Source: Trichomonas vaginalis G3
Lineage: Eukaryota > Parabasalia > Trichomonadida > Trichomonadidae
NCBI RefSeq assembly: GCF_026262505.1
Contig: NC_067206.1
Location: forward strand, 4,244,879 to 4,308,878
Direction of reading: 5' to 3'
DNA: 64,000 nt
A program made the position numbers and the translations under genes. Positions 33,060-43,529 of this stretch are shown in pieces. Position 1 is the first letter of the stretch. The number at the start of each line of letters is the position of its first letter. The notes beneath the pieces were generated by a model, which was not told where the DNA came from, searched no databases, and was given only the letters and a program-made list of their open reading frames with translations.

Positions 33060-34050
33060 CTTGTATCTTAAGGAAATTCACGAAATTTGGTCATTTTTTC
33101 ACGATTTTAGGGATTTTTTTGACGAAGTGTCAAAGTTCTCTTCGTCACTCATAACACAAAAATAGTGTATTTTTGACGAAGTGTCAAAGTTCTCTTCGTC
33201 ACTCATAACACAAAAATAGTGTATTTTTGACGAAGTGTTAAAGTTCTCTTCGTAAAAAAATAACAGTTATATAATGAAATTTGGTCATTTTTTCACGATT
33301 TCAGGGATTTTTTTGACGAAGTGTTAAAGTTCTCTTCGTAAAAATATAACAGTTATATAATGAAATTTGGTCATTTTTTCACGATTTCAGGGATTTTTTT
33401 GACGAAGTGTTAAAGTTCTCTTCGTAAAAAAATAACAGTTATATAATGAAATTTGGTCATTTTTTCATGATTTTCATGAGTTTTAGGCGACCAGGTTTTT
33501 TTCCCTACTCGCAATTTTTTACGATTTTCATGAGTTTTGGCGACCCCGAAAAAAGTCTGGGTCGCAAATTTTTACGATTTTCGTACGGAATCTCTATCCT
33601 CGGTTTTTCGAGGGTAGCAAACATATGAGGAAACTCATGAAATTTGGTCATTTTACTCGGCAAAAATATATTTTAGGTGTCACCAGGTCCCTCGGTCCCT
33701 CGGTCCCTCGGTCAACTAACATCTTTTTGAAAATGGTGACAACATGACATTTTGACAACAACACAGGAAATAAACTTCTTCGTATATGTTTTGTCATGAT
33801 TTCATCGAAATGAGTGTAAATCAGACAAAAATATATTTTAGGTGAAGAGGTGCGATCTCACCTCCTTTTTCACCTGTTTTTTTACCTCTTGAATTTTGTA
33901 TAAAAGATATGATTTCAGGGATTTTTTTACGAAGTGCAAAAGTTCTCTTCGTAAAAAAATAACAGTTATATAATGAAATTTGGTCATTTTACTCGGCAAA
34001 AATATATTTTAGGTGAAGTGGTGCGATCTCACCTCTTTTCTCACCTCTTT
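33060..34050. repeat. Intergenic repeat array with hairpin units (copy B)
   Basis: There are two units of a 55-60-bp repeat ending in CACAAAAATAGTGTA, then four units of an 85-90-bp repeat. Both kinds contain the hairpin ACGAAG...CTTCGT, and the longer one adds ATAACAGTTATATAATG and GAAATTTGGTCATTTTTTCA. Then come CTCGC/GCGAG repeats, a KilA-N-allele fragment (about 33,565-33,640), the GGACCGAG block (33,675-33,745), and two AGGTGAAG(A/T)GGTGCGATCTCACC hairpin blocks. Equivalent to 59,527-60,430 in copy C. Confidence 0.75.
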
Positions 34051-34053
34051 TTT

Positions 34054-34968
34054 TTATAAGCGTTTTACATGAATTGTACGATGTATATTTGAAATTCTAA
34101 ACAATTTTGTGGCTTCTATTTCTTCTGTCAGTATGTCAAAAGTTTTCACAATATTGAATGTATCTTTATATTTCTTCTTGACGTCAGACAGAAGGAAATC
34201 TTCTGCTGTTGGATAGTTTTTGTTCAGAAATGTCAACATGTCCATTTTATCTTCTGCTGGCTTCTCTACTTCTTTCTTTAAGTCAGCATAGTCGTTTCTC
34301 ATTCTTTCTATCTCTTTGACGGAGTAGTTATATTTCCTCATTGCTGCTTTACATTTAGAACATTGTGGGTTCATTTTAGCATTGTACATTGAAATTTGTC
34401 CTGCAAGTACAACTATAGCGTCAATGGTTTTCTTTAACTCAAAAGTTGCTGGTTTTATTTGTTCATTCCATACTTTACCTCTTCTATCTTTATCTCTTAT
34501 CTGCCATACACATTCAGCAACTAACGAAACAAAGTTGTCGTAGGTCTTAAACTCCTCCGATTTATATATGTCAGAAATATTTTTATATAACATGTCGCAA
34601 TCTTTGTCCATGACTTTGTGGTTGCAATGAAATCCAAGAAACTCATAGTTTACCTTTCGTATGAACTTCTTTATTTCTACTGAGTCAGTTGCTTTGACTT
34701 CTATTTCATCGAATTCTGGAATAGTGAGTTTTTGTTGTTGGATTTCAGGCAATTTGGGCAAATGGTCGATGAGGTCCTGCATTTCATAAAGATATTCTTC
34801 ATTTGTTTCATCTTTTGCACAACAGTCCAAAGTACTTGTTAAAAGTTCTTGCTTTATCTTCTGGATTTCTGTTTCGAAAGTATATGAAGAAGGAATGAAG
34901 CTTTTCATCTCTACTAACATTGAAGTTGGGTTCATGACTAACGAGTTTGGTGCTGTTGTTGCTAACAT
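34054..34968 (-). CDS. Unknown protein (304 aa) with one Cys pair
   Basis: It begins MLATTAPNSLVMNPTSMLVE and is mainly helical by composition. A CxxC at about residues 211-214 (NPQCSKCKAAM) with nearby basic residues could bind metal. The C-terminal 60 residues (FLLSDVKKKYKDTFNIVK) look like a small helical, possibly DNA-binding, domain. It lies between repeat arrays and the paralogous virion-type genes. Open in this copy. No family recognised; a regulatory role is a guess. Confidence 0.6.
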   Translation of the reverse strand: MLATTAPNSLVMNPTSMLVEMKSFIPSSYTFETEIQKIKQELLTSTLDCCAKDETNEEYLYEMQDLIDHLPKLPEIQQQKLTIPEFDEIEVKATDSVEIKKFIRKVNYEFLGFHCNHKVMDKDCDMLYKNISDIYKSEEFKTYDNFVSLVAECVWQIRDKDRRGKVWNEQIKPATFELKKTIDAIVVLAGQISMYNAKMNPQCSKCKAAMRKYNYSVKEIERMRNDYADLKKEVEKPAEDKMDMLTFLNKNYPTAEDFLLSDVKKKYKDTFNIVKTFDILTEEIEATKLFRISNIHRTIHVKRL

Positions 34969-35029
34969 GTTCTTACAATAAAAATAAAAAATATTTTTTT
35001 AAAAAAACTAACTTTATTTTTTATTTCGG

Positions 35030-35760
35030 GAAAATTCATGAGTTTTGGTTGAAAAATTAGGTGAAAAAACAGGTGAGATCTCACCTCTTCACCTAAAATA
35101 TATTTTTGCCGAATTCAGAACAAAACTCAAGAGTTTTGGTTGAAAAATACGGTGGAGCCAAAAGTGGCTCGACCTCAAAACAAGCATTTTGTGAAGAATA
35201 TACCAACCGCCGGAAAAACAGCGGGTTGCTTTTTATACAAAATTCAACGGGTGACAAAACATATACGATGAAGTCATGACAAAACATGTACGATGAAACC
35301 TTGACAAAACATTTACGATGAAACCTTGACAAAAACATATACGAAGAAGTCTTGACAAAACATATACGATGAAGAAGTCATGAAAATTCAACAGGTGAAA
35401 AAACAGGTGAAAAAGGAGGTGAGATCGCACCTCTTCACCTAAACTTTATTTTTGGGTCCTTTACGCTCATTACGATGAAGAAGTCATGACAAAACATTTA
35501 CGATGAAACCTTGACAAAACATATACGATGAAACCTTGACAAAACATATACGATGAAACCTTGACAAAACATTTACGAAGAAGTCTTGACAAAACATTTA
35601 CGATGAAACCTTGACAAAACATATACGATGAAGAAGTCTTGACAAAACATTTACGATGAAGAAGTCTTGACAAAACATTTACGAAGAAGTCATGAAAATT
35701 CAACGGGTGAAAAAACAGGTGAAAAAAGAGGTGAGATCGCACCTCTTCACCTAAAATATA
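35030..35760. repeat. Tandem GACAAAACAT(A/T)TACGATGAA repeats (copy B)
   Basis: About 15 units of a 24-27-bp repeat (core CTTGACAAAACATATACGA) in two blocks, 35,260-35,375 and 35,465-35,695. Each block is bounded by hairpin blocks AGGTGAGATCGCACCTCTTCACCT. Copy C has only about six units at the same place and copy B carries four or five at its left end, so copy number varies. A GC-richer piece GTGGAGCCAAAAGTGGCTCGAC lies at about 35,152-35,175. Confidence 0.75.
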
Positions 35761-35764
35761 TTTT

Positions 35765-36624
35765 TCAATACTTTTTCAGCACTTTTCCGTAGTTGTATAT
35801 GAAAGACAATTCGAGATAAAAGTCATAGTACAATGGAATTATATGCTGCACACCATTTGTTGTGAACCAAACTTGAAAGTCAGAGAAACTGTTACTAGGT
35901 GGTTCGTAGAATTTAGAAGCAAAGTCATAAAAGTCCTTACCAATACTTAGAAAACTATTGTTGCTTGAACTGAAACTTGCATGGCACATAACATTTTGAG
36001 GGTCAAACACATTTCTATAAACTGTCAAATCTGCTGGTGGAAGTATAAATTGAAATGGACCATCTGGTGGTAATGGTTCGTTCTGGTTTAGTAACCGAAG
36101 AAATTGTGCCAAGAACGTTTGTCTACTCCCCAAAATAAAAACTCCGTATCTCTTGGAGGGTTAATTTCAATCTTTTGAAATGAAACGGTGGAGTTCATCT
36201 TGTCATATTCTAGTTTCAGATAGTATGTTCCATTTAGTAAAGAGGCGTATTTTTCTTGAAATTCCCAATAGTATTTGTTTATTTGAGTTTGAAAGTCATT
36301 TAGAGTTTTCTCAAGACTTTCGTCTGAACGAACTGTAAAGATCCTCATTTCGTCAAATTTGTCTATTAGACCATCAGAACTTTTATACTGCCCATGAAAA
36401 TATACTGCGAACATAAATGCGTTAGTTCTATTTGAAAACAAAACTCTTCTAAATCCTATTGCCTTTGCATCTGAAGAACTTTGAAGCCAACGAATTGGAT
36501 AGTCAAACCTGTAAGCTCGGGATGAAATTTCTTCATCTGATATAGTCCTACCAGCATTTGTAAAGATATAGTCTAACGGTTTTGTATCTGCTACTTTTGT
36601 TCTTTGTTTTTCAACCTGAAGCAT
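35765..36624 (-). CDS. Virion-type protein, paralogue 1 (about 285 aa), broken copy
   Basis: It begins MLQVEKQRTKVADTKPLDYI. It shares YRFDYP(I/L)RWL, KAIGFRR, HASFS...NSFL and SDFQVWFTT with the second gene of the family at 40,832-41,682, so the two are duplicates within the element. Both are beta-rich. A capsid, vertex or spike role is inferred from duplication and position near the fibre. Broken. Confidence 0.55.
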
Positions 36625-36729
36625 TTAATATATGTAAAAATATATGGTTTTAAAATGGTATGCCATTTCATATTTCTCATCTAACAAACAAGTTTCCCAA
36701 CGGTCTTCTCCAACAAACTCAGCGTACAT
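36625..36729 (-). CDS. Tiny ORF in a variable locus (34 aa)
   Basis: A short ORF beginning MYAEFVGEDRWETCLLDEKY follows an AT box. At the same place copy C carries two other genes of 124 and about 117 codons; only the last few codons' worth of DNA (TTGTTAGATGAGAAATA) is shared. This may be a remnant left by gene exchange or a real small gene. Confidence 0.3.
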   Translation of the reverse strand: MYAEFVGEDRWETCLLDEKYEMAYHFKTIYFYIY

Positions 36730-36763
36730 TTCAAATAAAATAAAAAAATATTTTTTTTTCTCT

Positions 36764-37351
36764 TTACTTTACATAACCGCCTGCTGCCATAAGTCTTTGA
36801 CGCCAACCCATACTAGCTAATGAAGGTTGACTTGGTTTAGTTTGGAAACTAAACTTTGGTTTTGGTTTTATCTTCAGTTTTTGGTTTTTTTCTTCTTCTA
36901 TCGGTTTTTCGTCACTTTTTCGGTTCCGCTGACTTTACCTCACTTGCAGGAACAGTTGTGTCGTCAACATCTTCATAAATATCATATGCCATTTGTTTTT
37001 GTTTTCCTTTCAACTTTTTGTGTTTGTTGTAAAGTTTAGAATATTTTGACTCTAAGTCAATGAGATGTTCTATAATGAACTGTTGGTCAGTGAAGTAAAC
37101 TTTTCCATCTGTTTCTCGAAAAGCTCCTTCAGACTTCAATATTTTATTTGTGAGAGTCTGTTTCTTTTTTGAGATACTAGCCGTTCCATTTTATGAAAAG
37201 TGACTTTGTAGTTAGGGTTTGTATTTCCAGACCTGGCACTTTCTATTATTGAATTTTTCTCTTCATCTGTAAGTTCTTTGACAGGTTTTGACAATGGTTC
37301 TGAACTTTTTGTTTGTGGTGTCAAATCTACCGTTTCAACTTCTTCGGTCAT
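36764..37351 (-). CDS. Unknown Lys/Glu/Pro-rich protein (about 195 aa), broken copy
   Basis: It begins MTEEVETVDLTPQTKSSEPL. It has a central probable coiled coil (LIDLESKYSKLYNKHKKLKG), then a Lys/Pro/Glu-rich disordered linker and a C-terminal GMGWRQRLMAAGGYVK. This layout suggests a virion-associated or scaffold protein. No family recognised. Broken. Confidence 0.5.
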
Positions 37352-37371
37352 TTCATCTCAGTAAAAAATTT

Positions 37372-37525
37372 TTAGTTTGGTTTGTTTTCAACTGGTTGTT
37401 GTTGTTTTTTAAGTCGGTCTAAAACTTCCTGAGGTATAAGAAGAACTTGACAAAACACGTTGTGTAACTGCTGGAAGCCGACAAATCCATCTTGAACCCA
37501 TTTGTCTCAATGCTGTATTGTTCAT
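37372..37525 (-). CDS. Small unknown protein (about 50 aa), broken copy
   Basis: It begins MNNTALRQMGSRWI, preceded by the same TTTTTTACTGAGATGAA leader as the gene after it. It ends in a Gln/Asn-rich tail. Counterpart at 55,750-55,900. Confidence 0.4.
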
Positions 37526-37544
37526 TTCATCTCAGTAAAAAACT

Positions 37545-37942
37545 TTACATTCCCCACGTTTGAGGCGTTGAGGTTGGTTATTGTTTACCCACTGTTGTGC
37601 ATGGTTATATCCTCTGTTAAAGAATCTTTCACCTTGGTCCATATAGTGTCCTGCTTGGTTATAGTAGTCATTTGCTTTGTTATAATAGTTTCCTGCTTGT
37701 CTTCCTACATTGTCCATCCATCCTTGAACTTTTCCTCTTGTTTCAGGATTTGGAATAAGATTTGTTGCATCTCGTGCTACATCCCAACCTTTCTGTACAG
37801 TTTGTATAATAGGTTTGCTTTCTCTTTAAGTATACTAATGTACTCAAAATCTCCTTCCAACTCCAAATACACCTCTGGCTATTGTTCCCACTGCGGGCAA
37901 AAATCTGGATGCAACTCCTGCTAATGCGCCAAATAAACCCAT
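37545..37942 (-). CDS. Putative membrane-active virion protein (133 aa), broken copy
   Basis: The Gly/Ala-rich amphipathic N-terminus (MGLFGALAGVASRF in the open copy C) is followed by a Tyr/Asn/Gln repeat region. A Gly at position 2 could be myristoylated. See 55,329-55,730 for the intact reading. Confidence 0.5.
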
Positions 37943-37959
37943 TTCTTATGGGTTAAAAA

Positions 37960-38917
37960 AGACGAATCCAAACAAGGACCCCTATGTTTCTAAAGCGACA
38001 AAGAAAGCACTCATGGTAAAAATCTTTAGTTCAACACCAAATGCTTGGTTTATGGATATCTTGGAAAACATTCCGAGAGTTAGAACAGATGGACCTCCAT
38101 ACTGGCTAATATTTGTCGGTCAAAAACACAAGATACTGTGAAGCCATACCATTACAGTCCAAAAATATTTTAGATATCTTAGCAGCTTTGACAATATTCG
38201 TTGACAAATACCATCCAACAAAACTAACATCTGACTGTGAAAGTTCTTTCAAATCAGACGATGTAAAAAACTATCTGCGTTCAAAAAATGTAAACCAATA
38301 TTTCATTGTCGACCAAAACCATTCTGCTCTTGTGTCATTGACGGTTGTATAAAAATGTTAAGAGACTTAAACCAACCACAATGGTGAAGCAAATGAAATG
38401 TCATAATGACGACAAATATAGACACTTCTCCATGGCAAAGATGAGACAAGTTTAAATATTTACAATAACCGTAAACAAAAAGGTTTGGGAAACCACTCCC
38501 CGAAGAAATGAAAAAACAACCCTGACATAGAGAAAGACTATATATTTAATAATTTAGTCAAAAGAGACAAACAAGAAAGAATGCCGGGCTTCAAACTTCA
38601 GAAAGGTGACAAAGTAAAAAATAGAAATACTAAACGCGACCCATATGAAAATACTATTGACTATGACAACAATGGGAACCCGACAGGTACTCACATTCGT
38701 GTTCGTAAAAATAGAAGAAAGTATACAAGAGAATATTATGAAGTTTTAGGCAAACATGGCAAAATGTACACACTGCAAGCAGAAGATAAAACTACTATTG
38801 CCAGACCTCGTTTCAAACTTGTCAAAGTTCAAGGTGGTATACTTTCAAAGACAGTCCTAAACAAATATAAGACAAACTCCTGACGAATATGCTAAAGAAG
38901 TTGAAAATGACGACTAA
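37960..38917 (+). CDS. rve-type (retroviral-like) integrase, broken copy
   Basis: Homologue of 54,352-55,311. It keeps the integrase core block around LTSDCESSFKSDD and the basic C-terminal domain (KNRRKYTREYYEVLGKHGKM). Several breaks. Its 3' end overlaps the fibre gene stop by 4 bp. Confidence 0.75.
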
Positions 38918-40813
38918 GCAATTCTATACCATGCGTAAACTGTCATGTAAGGTGGCATGTATTCTTTACTTTGTCCCGTTGTTTGTGTATATCCTGAAAC
39001 GAAATGTGTATGGTTTCCTTCTCCCTGAGTGTCACTCCAGTAACAATTTATGGCAAACTTAACGTCGTCTTTAACATCATATCCTTTACCTTTTTCATTC
39101 CTGACCAATCCCAATATCTATGCTTATGCCAACCTGCTTGAGATGTACTTAAATCTATGTAGTGACTGTGTGCAGGTAAATTTTCACCTGAAATCGTTTT
39201 ACTTCCACCTGTTTCCTTTGAAGAGTTTGCACAATACAAAAAACCTGTCGACTATTTGTTCCCATGCACCAACACCAAACATTACTTGAGGACCTCTTGC
39301 TTCCATAGATGTATAAATAGAACCTACTGGGTTCATTAAATCAAACATATGAGACATTACAGGATTGTCTCTTTTGAACTTAAAATATAGTGCAACTATT
39401 TCAGGTTTCTTCTGGTTTGTGTCAGAATATTTTTTATAATATAATCTTATGTTTTCAGGGTAGGTAAAATCTTGACTATAATATTTATTTCTGTCATCTT
39501 CATAATAGTATACTATTCTCGTTTTTTCTATTGCATTATATCTTTTATATCTATAAAAATCTAAAATATAATGTTAGCTTTTGTTCATCTACATGTGGTG
39601 TTCTGTTGTCATCTCCATAGTCATAATAGTATGGTGCTGGAGCTGGGTCAGGCAATGTCATATCTGTCATTTCATAAACTCGGAAATATTTCTTTTGTTC
39701 GTCTCCATATAAGTTTAAGTAGCAGTTGTTGTCTAATGGAACTTTAACTTGTGTACCATCGTTCTTTTTTATAGCTTACATACATTTCATTGTTATTTTC
39801 GGAATGAGTTTATACCGTATACCATTTTTTAAGGAATGTACAAACTGCCATCTAAAATATTTGTTTTCTTCATTGACAGAAAAGTCACCAACAATAGTTT
39901 CAATATTTTTTGTTCCAACTAAACTTTGGTATATTTCATTGACATATGTTTTATCTGCTTTTGTCTCTAATGTTTCTTGTAAGTTTGTTATATTTGCAAT
40001 GGTATGTGTATGGTTCTTGTCTGCTTCTTCTCTAACTCATCGTTAACATATGTTTTATCCGCTTTAAGGTCTAAACATCCTGAAACCCATCCTGTATCGG
40101 CTTTACTTTTTAAAATCTTCGATGTCCATTCATGGTACCAGTCAACCCTTTCTTTCATTTCGTTATCTTTTCATCCACATATTCCTTATCTGCTTTCTTC
40201 TCTAACTTACTAGCCACACATGCTAACTCATCGTTAACATATGTTTTATCTGCTTTCTTTTCAAGGCTAACGTTTAAGTCTGTTATTTCAGATATAGAAT
40301 GTGTATGTCCAACGGCACTTTTACTGTTTAAGGTTTCTTGTAAGTCTGTTATTTCAGATATAGAATGTATATGAGTCTTTTTAGAATATTCGTTTTCAGC
40401 TCTTGTCACTTCACTTGACATTTTATTGTCAACATATGTTTTGTCTGCTAGTTCAGGATGAGTATGTTCTTTTGTTGCATAAGCTTTGTCAGCTCTTTCT
40501 TCTTCTTTTGCTATTGCATCGTCTACATATGTTTTGTCTGCTTTGTTGTCAACATCTGCTTTCAAAAGAAGTTCATTTATAGGTTTCTCGTTTAAAGTTC
40601 CTTTTGTTGGATTTATACAGACAGTATGGTTTTATTGTCTTGAAATAGAAACTCATCTGTCATTGGGTTTAATGTCAGTTTTAAGTTTCCTTCTTTCAAT
40701 GACTCAGATATCTTAGAATAGTTTGAAAAGTTGTTGTGTTCTTATTTAGAGCTTGTATAATGAGTTGTCGGTTGTGTTGTATTTCTCTCATAGACGCTGT
40801 TTCATTTTGACAT
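38914..40813 (-). CDS. Collar-domain fibre protein, broken copy
   Basis: Homologue of 52,454-54,355, with the KADKTYV-type repeat stalk and the C-terminal collar (NLPAHSHYIDLSTSQAGWHK) recognisable. Several breaks. Confidence 0.75.
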
Positions 40814-40831
40814 TTTTATTCTAGATAAAAT
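40814..40831. promoter_or_regulatory. 18-bp divergent start spacer (fibre/paralogue 2, copy B)
   Basis: TTTTTATTCTAGATAAAAT separates two start codons, nearly the reverse complement of 52,436-52,453. Confidence 0.45.
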
Positions 40832-41682
40832 ATGGCTTTCAATAGAAAAAGAAAATTCAAGAGTTGCTACAACTAAACCATTAGATGAAACTTTTTACGA
40901 AATGTCGGTCAAAAGTTTGAGACAGAGACCGTAAAGCATGAAGGCTATCGTTTTGACTACCCGTTAAGATGGTTAAGAGACCCATCTGTCACAAAAGCTA
41001 TTGGCTTTCGTAGAATGAAGTTTGTGTCTGTAGAAGATAAAAGTTTTCCATTTATTGTAAGGTTTCATATAGATTATATATCTGAAGGGAAACGAAAAAT
41101 GTGGGAAGAAATTGAGCTAATACAAGTTGACCTTTCATCTTCTCTACAGACTGCGTTAAAAAAATATAGAAGATAAAATAAATTCATGTTATGCAAAATA
41201 TGCTGATGAATATGCAAATACCGAGAGCACACTTTATGTGAGAATTGTATATGACAAACAAAATTCACAAGTGTCATTTCAAATCTACGAAGACAATCCA
41301 AAGAAAGACGAACAAATATATACAGAATTCACTGCAATGTCATGGTATTATTTGCAAAGAAGTTAAATCAGAAAGTCGAACTTCCTTTAGCAAATATCTA
41401 CAGTCGATATGCAAGAGATGAACCATATTTATTTAAAGATGTTTTCGACCCAGCTGCTATTATTGTTCATGCTTCATTTTCTGGTGCACAAAACTCTTTT
41501 TTATGCTTGGCAAATGACTTTACGAAAAACCTACAAAGCTATATGAACCACCAAGTGGAAGTATTTCAGACTTTCAAGTATGGTTTACTACAGATGGAAG
41601 AAAGAGAATAATTCCATTATACCATGCGTTTTACTTAGAACTTAGTTTCATATACAACTACTATCGAACGGTAAAAATATAA
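40832..41682 (+). CDS. Virion-type protein, paralogue 2 (about 282 aa), broken copy
   Basis: Duplicate of the gene at 35,765-36,624 by shared motifs (YRFDYPLRWL, KAIGFRR, HASFSGAQNSFL). It is divergent from the fibre gene over an 18-bp spacer, which suggests joint expression with the fibre and perhaps a role in mounting it (inference). Confidence 0.55.
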
Positions 41683-41718
41683 TTTTTTTAATACGGTTGA
41701 GGTGTTGGATTTGGTTGT

Positions 41719-41929
41719 CAACTAGACTGTGGTGCAGGTTCAGGCTGTTGTATAACAGGGGCTTGCTCTTCTGGTTCAGGGTCTTTAGGTATAATACCAA
41801 CGAACTGACCTACTCTTTTACCAATATTTTTGACTCCGTTCCAAATTCCTCTTCCTACGGTTTTATTCCATTCCATATACCTCTTCCAACATTTCGAAAG
41901 AAGTTTCCAATACTACTGAAGAAACCCAT
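41719..41929 (-). CDS. Amphipathic Gly/Trp/Arg-rich peptide (about 70 aa), broken copy
   Basis: Counterpart of the open reading at 51,341-51,553, with the same Pro/Glu/Gln-rich tail. Confidence 0.5.
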
Positions 41930-41946
41930 TTACTATATGTAAAAAT

Positions 41947-42309
41947 CTAATGTCCGCCTAGTCTCTTACGTTTCCTGTTGAGTTCCATAGCATTCTTTAA
42001 CTGGAGCTCATACATTCTGTTTCTCCTCTGGTAGAAAACATATTCTGGGTCAACTCCTGTGTTCGCGTCATCTGCATAAAGTTGTTTATATCCCACTTCA
42101 GGGTTTGTATAAAACTCTTTCCATCTCATATTTGCATACCATGGTGGCAAACCTAACGCAGCGTCATTTGACATGGCAGTTTGCATTTGTACATCTGTTG
42201 GCACTTGACCATAGTTTGCCATTGCAGTTTGTATTCTAACTTCATTTGGAATATTCTCTGGGTTTGGTTGTCCAGGTTGCTGTGCATTTGCTAAGTTCTG
42301 TGCGTCCAT
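41947..42309 (-). CDS. Unknown protein with basic C-terminus (120 aa)
   Basis: Identical in protein sequence to 50,961-51,323. Start MDAQNLANAQQPGQPNPENI, end ELNRKRKRLGGH. Confidence 0.6.
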   Translation of the reverse strand: MDAQNLANAQQPGQPNPENIPNEVRIQTAMANYGQVPTDVQMQTAMSNDAALGLPPWYANMRWKEFYTNPEVGYKQLYADDANTGVDPEYVFYQRRNRMYELQLKNAMELNRKRKRLGGH

Positions 42310-42332
42310 TTAATATTAGATAAAAATATCTC

Positions 42333-42463
42333 TTACGAGTACATATGCTGAACATTTGCAGGCATTGGTTCATCTTCATATTCTCTGTACTTTCTGCCAC
42401 GTCAAATAAATAAATGACACAATGGAAAAAACCTAAAACAAGTAGTCCTATTTCAAACCACAT
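42333..42463 (-). CDS. Small single-pass membrane protein (43 aa), broken copy
   Basis: Counterpart of 50,806-50,937; the N-terminal membrane helix WFEIGLLVLGFFHCVIYLF is intact. Confidence 0.5.
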
Positions 42464-43266
42464 TTACTTACTAGTAAAATTTCTTTGTTATGACACTTTC
42501 TCCGGTTTATAGGACCTCTCTCATATTCTATCTTGTCATATCTAAACTCATAGTCATGTATGTCCTCTAACCATCTCATAACGGTTTCTAAACCACTTTT
42601 ATCGGATGTAAAGTAAAAGCATGGATGGTTATGTATAACGTCTAAAGTTTCTAAAGAGTCTCTCAAAGTCCAGTCTACTTGGTATTGAAAATCCCATGTG
42701 TTATAGAACGGCGGGTCCACTATAAAGAAAACATTTTCCTTGTCTTTATATTTTTCATACAACTCTGTCCAATGACATCTCACAAACTCTATACCCTCAA
42801 TATATTTTTCTATGTCCTCTTTGAAAACATTTGTATAGTTAAGATATAAAACTTTTGACATAAGTGTTTCAATGTCATGAACTCTTATAGAACCACTATA
42901 TAATAGTCTAGCAGATATACTATCCCAGTCTATATATTCTGCTTTTTTCAAAACCTCTCTCACAATATTTTTGTTATCTAATGGTATACGTTCCATCTTA
43001 CCTATAGGTATCTTTTCTTTTAACTCTTTCAATATATTGTTTGTGTCTGGAATATGTTTGAGACGGTCCATATAGTTGTCGAAGTCATTGCATATAATCT
43101 TTGAGTCTGGGAATATTGTATGGCACAAATGGGATATATAGAAACTTCCACCGAACAAATCTACAAATGTTAGACCATTCGGTAGTTTCTTAAGTTCTCT
43201 CAATATAATATCTTTACATCTACTCTTATTTCCAAAGAACGGTAACGGTGGTTTTGTAAAATTCAT
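42448..43266 (-). CDS. D12-class adenine-N6 DNA methyltransferase
   Basis: 272 residues, identical to 50,003-50,821, where the motifs are described. Open. It is the last gene before the right terminal repeat, reading away from it. Confidence 0.85.
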   Translation of the reverse strand: MNFTKPPLPFFGNKSRCKDIILRELKKLPNGLTFVDLFGGSFYISHLCHTIFPDSKIICNDFDNYMDRLKHIPDTNNILKELKEKIPIGKMERIPLDNKNIVREVLKKAEYIDWDSISARLLYSGSIRVHDIETLMSKVLYLNYTNVFKEDIEKYIEGIEFVRCHWTELYEKYKDKENVFFIVDPPFYNTWDFQYQVDWTLRDSLETLDVIHNHPCFYFTSDKSGLETVMRWLEDIHDYEFRYDKIEYERGPINRRKCHNKEILLVSKCGLK

Positions 43267-43529
43267 TTATATATAATAATAAAAATGTTTTTACCCGAAA
43301 AGTGACAGAAAAGTGACAAAACATGAAAACATATATAATTTGTGAAAAGCGACACATTATATAATGTTTTCGACCCAGAAGAAGGCTTCTCAAAGTATAC
43401 TTCCTTGGAACGCCTGTAACTTTTCCTGTAGCGACGATAGACCCTTACTTGTCCGGACAAAGTTATACTAAACATCTTCAGGGCTAGAGGGCACGAAGTG
43501 CCTGGAAGCCCCACATACCTGACCTGAAT
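43267..43529 (-). repeat. Right terminal inverted repeat of copy B
   Basis: Inverted match of the left end (20,969-21,160) and of the left end of copy C. The tip hairpin is GGCAC-GAA-GTGCC (43,490-43,502). The outermost bases read CCACATACCTGACCTGAAT. The word ATTCAGGTCAGGTATG is shared with the edge of copy C, so the element end may lie at or just inside 43,529. Confidence 0.85.

Larger units (their letters stand above)
20969..43529 (+). mobile_element. Polinton-like virus element, copy B (end to end)
   Basis: A 22.6-kb element bounded by inverted repeats of roughly 190-200 bp. It contains the capsid, packaging ATPase, SF3 helicase, integrase, fibre, adenine methyltransferase and KilA-N genes. 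Two groups of genes face various directions with very short spacers. No polymerase B or adenovirus-type protease was recognised. Near-identity to copies A and C marks it as young. It is broken, with more than ten breaks spread over the genes; some may be sequencing error at homopolymers. No target-site duplication could be defined, because the left flank is a poly-A run. Confidence 0.85.

Noticed and set aside
33105-33480. Repeat-spacer pattern resembling a CRISPR array
   Set aside because: Spacers are themselves repeated and uneven, units contain coding-element words, the setting is eukaryotic, and no cas genes are present.
40486-40716. Ser/Phe-rich antisense ORFs across the fibre gene (also 52,894-53,481)
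   Set aside because: Shadows of the repeated stalk codons on the opposite strand.
43263-43514. 83-codon ORF (and 49,794-50,006) rich in Arg/Tyr/Ser
   Set aside because: It lies wholly inside the terminal inverted repeat, and its conservation is explained by the repeat.
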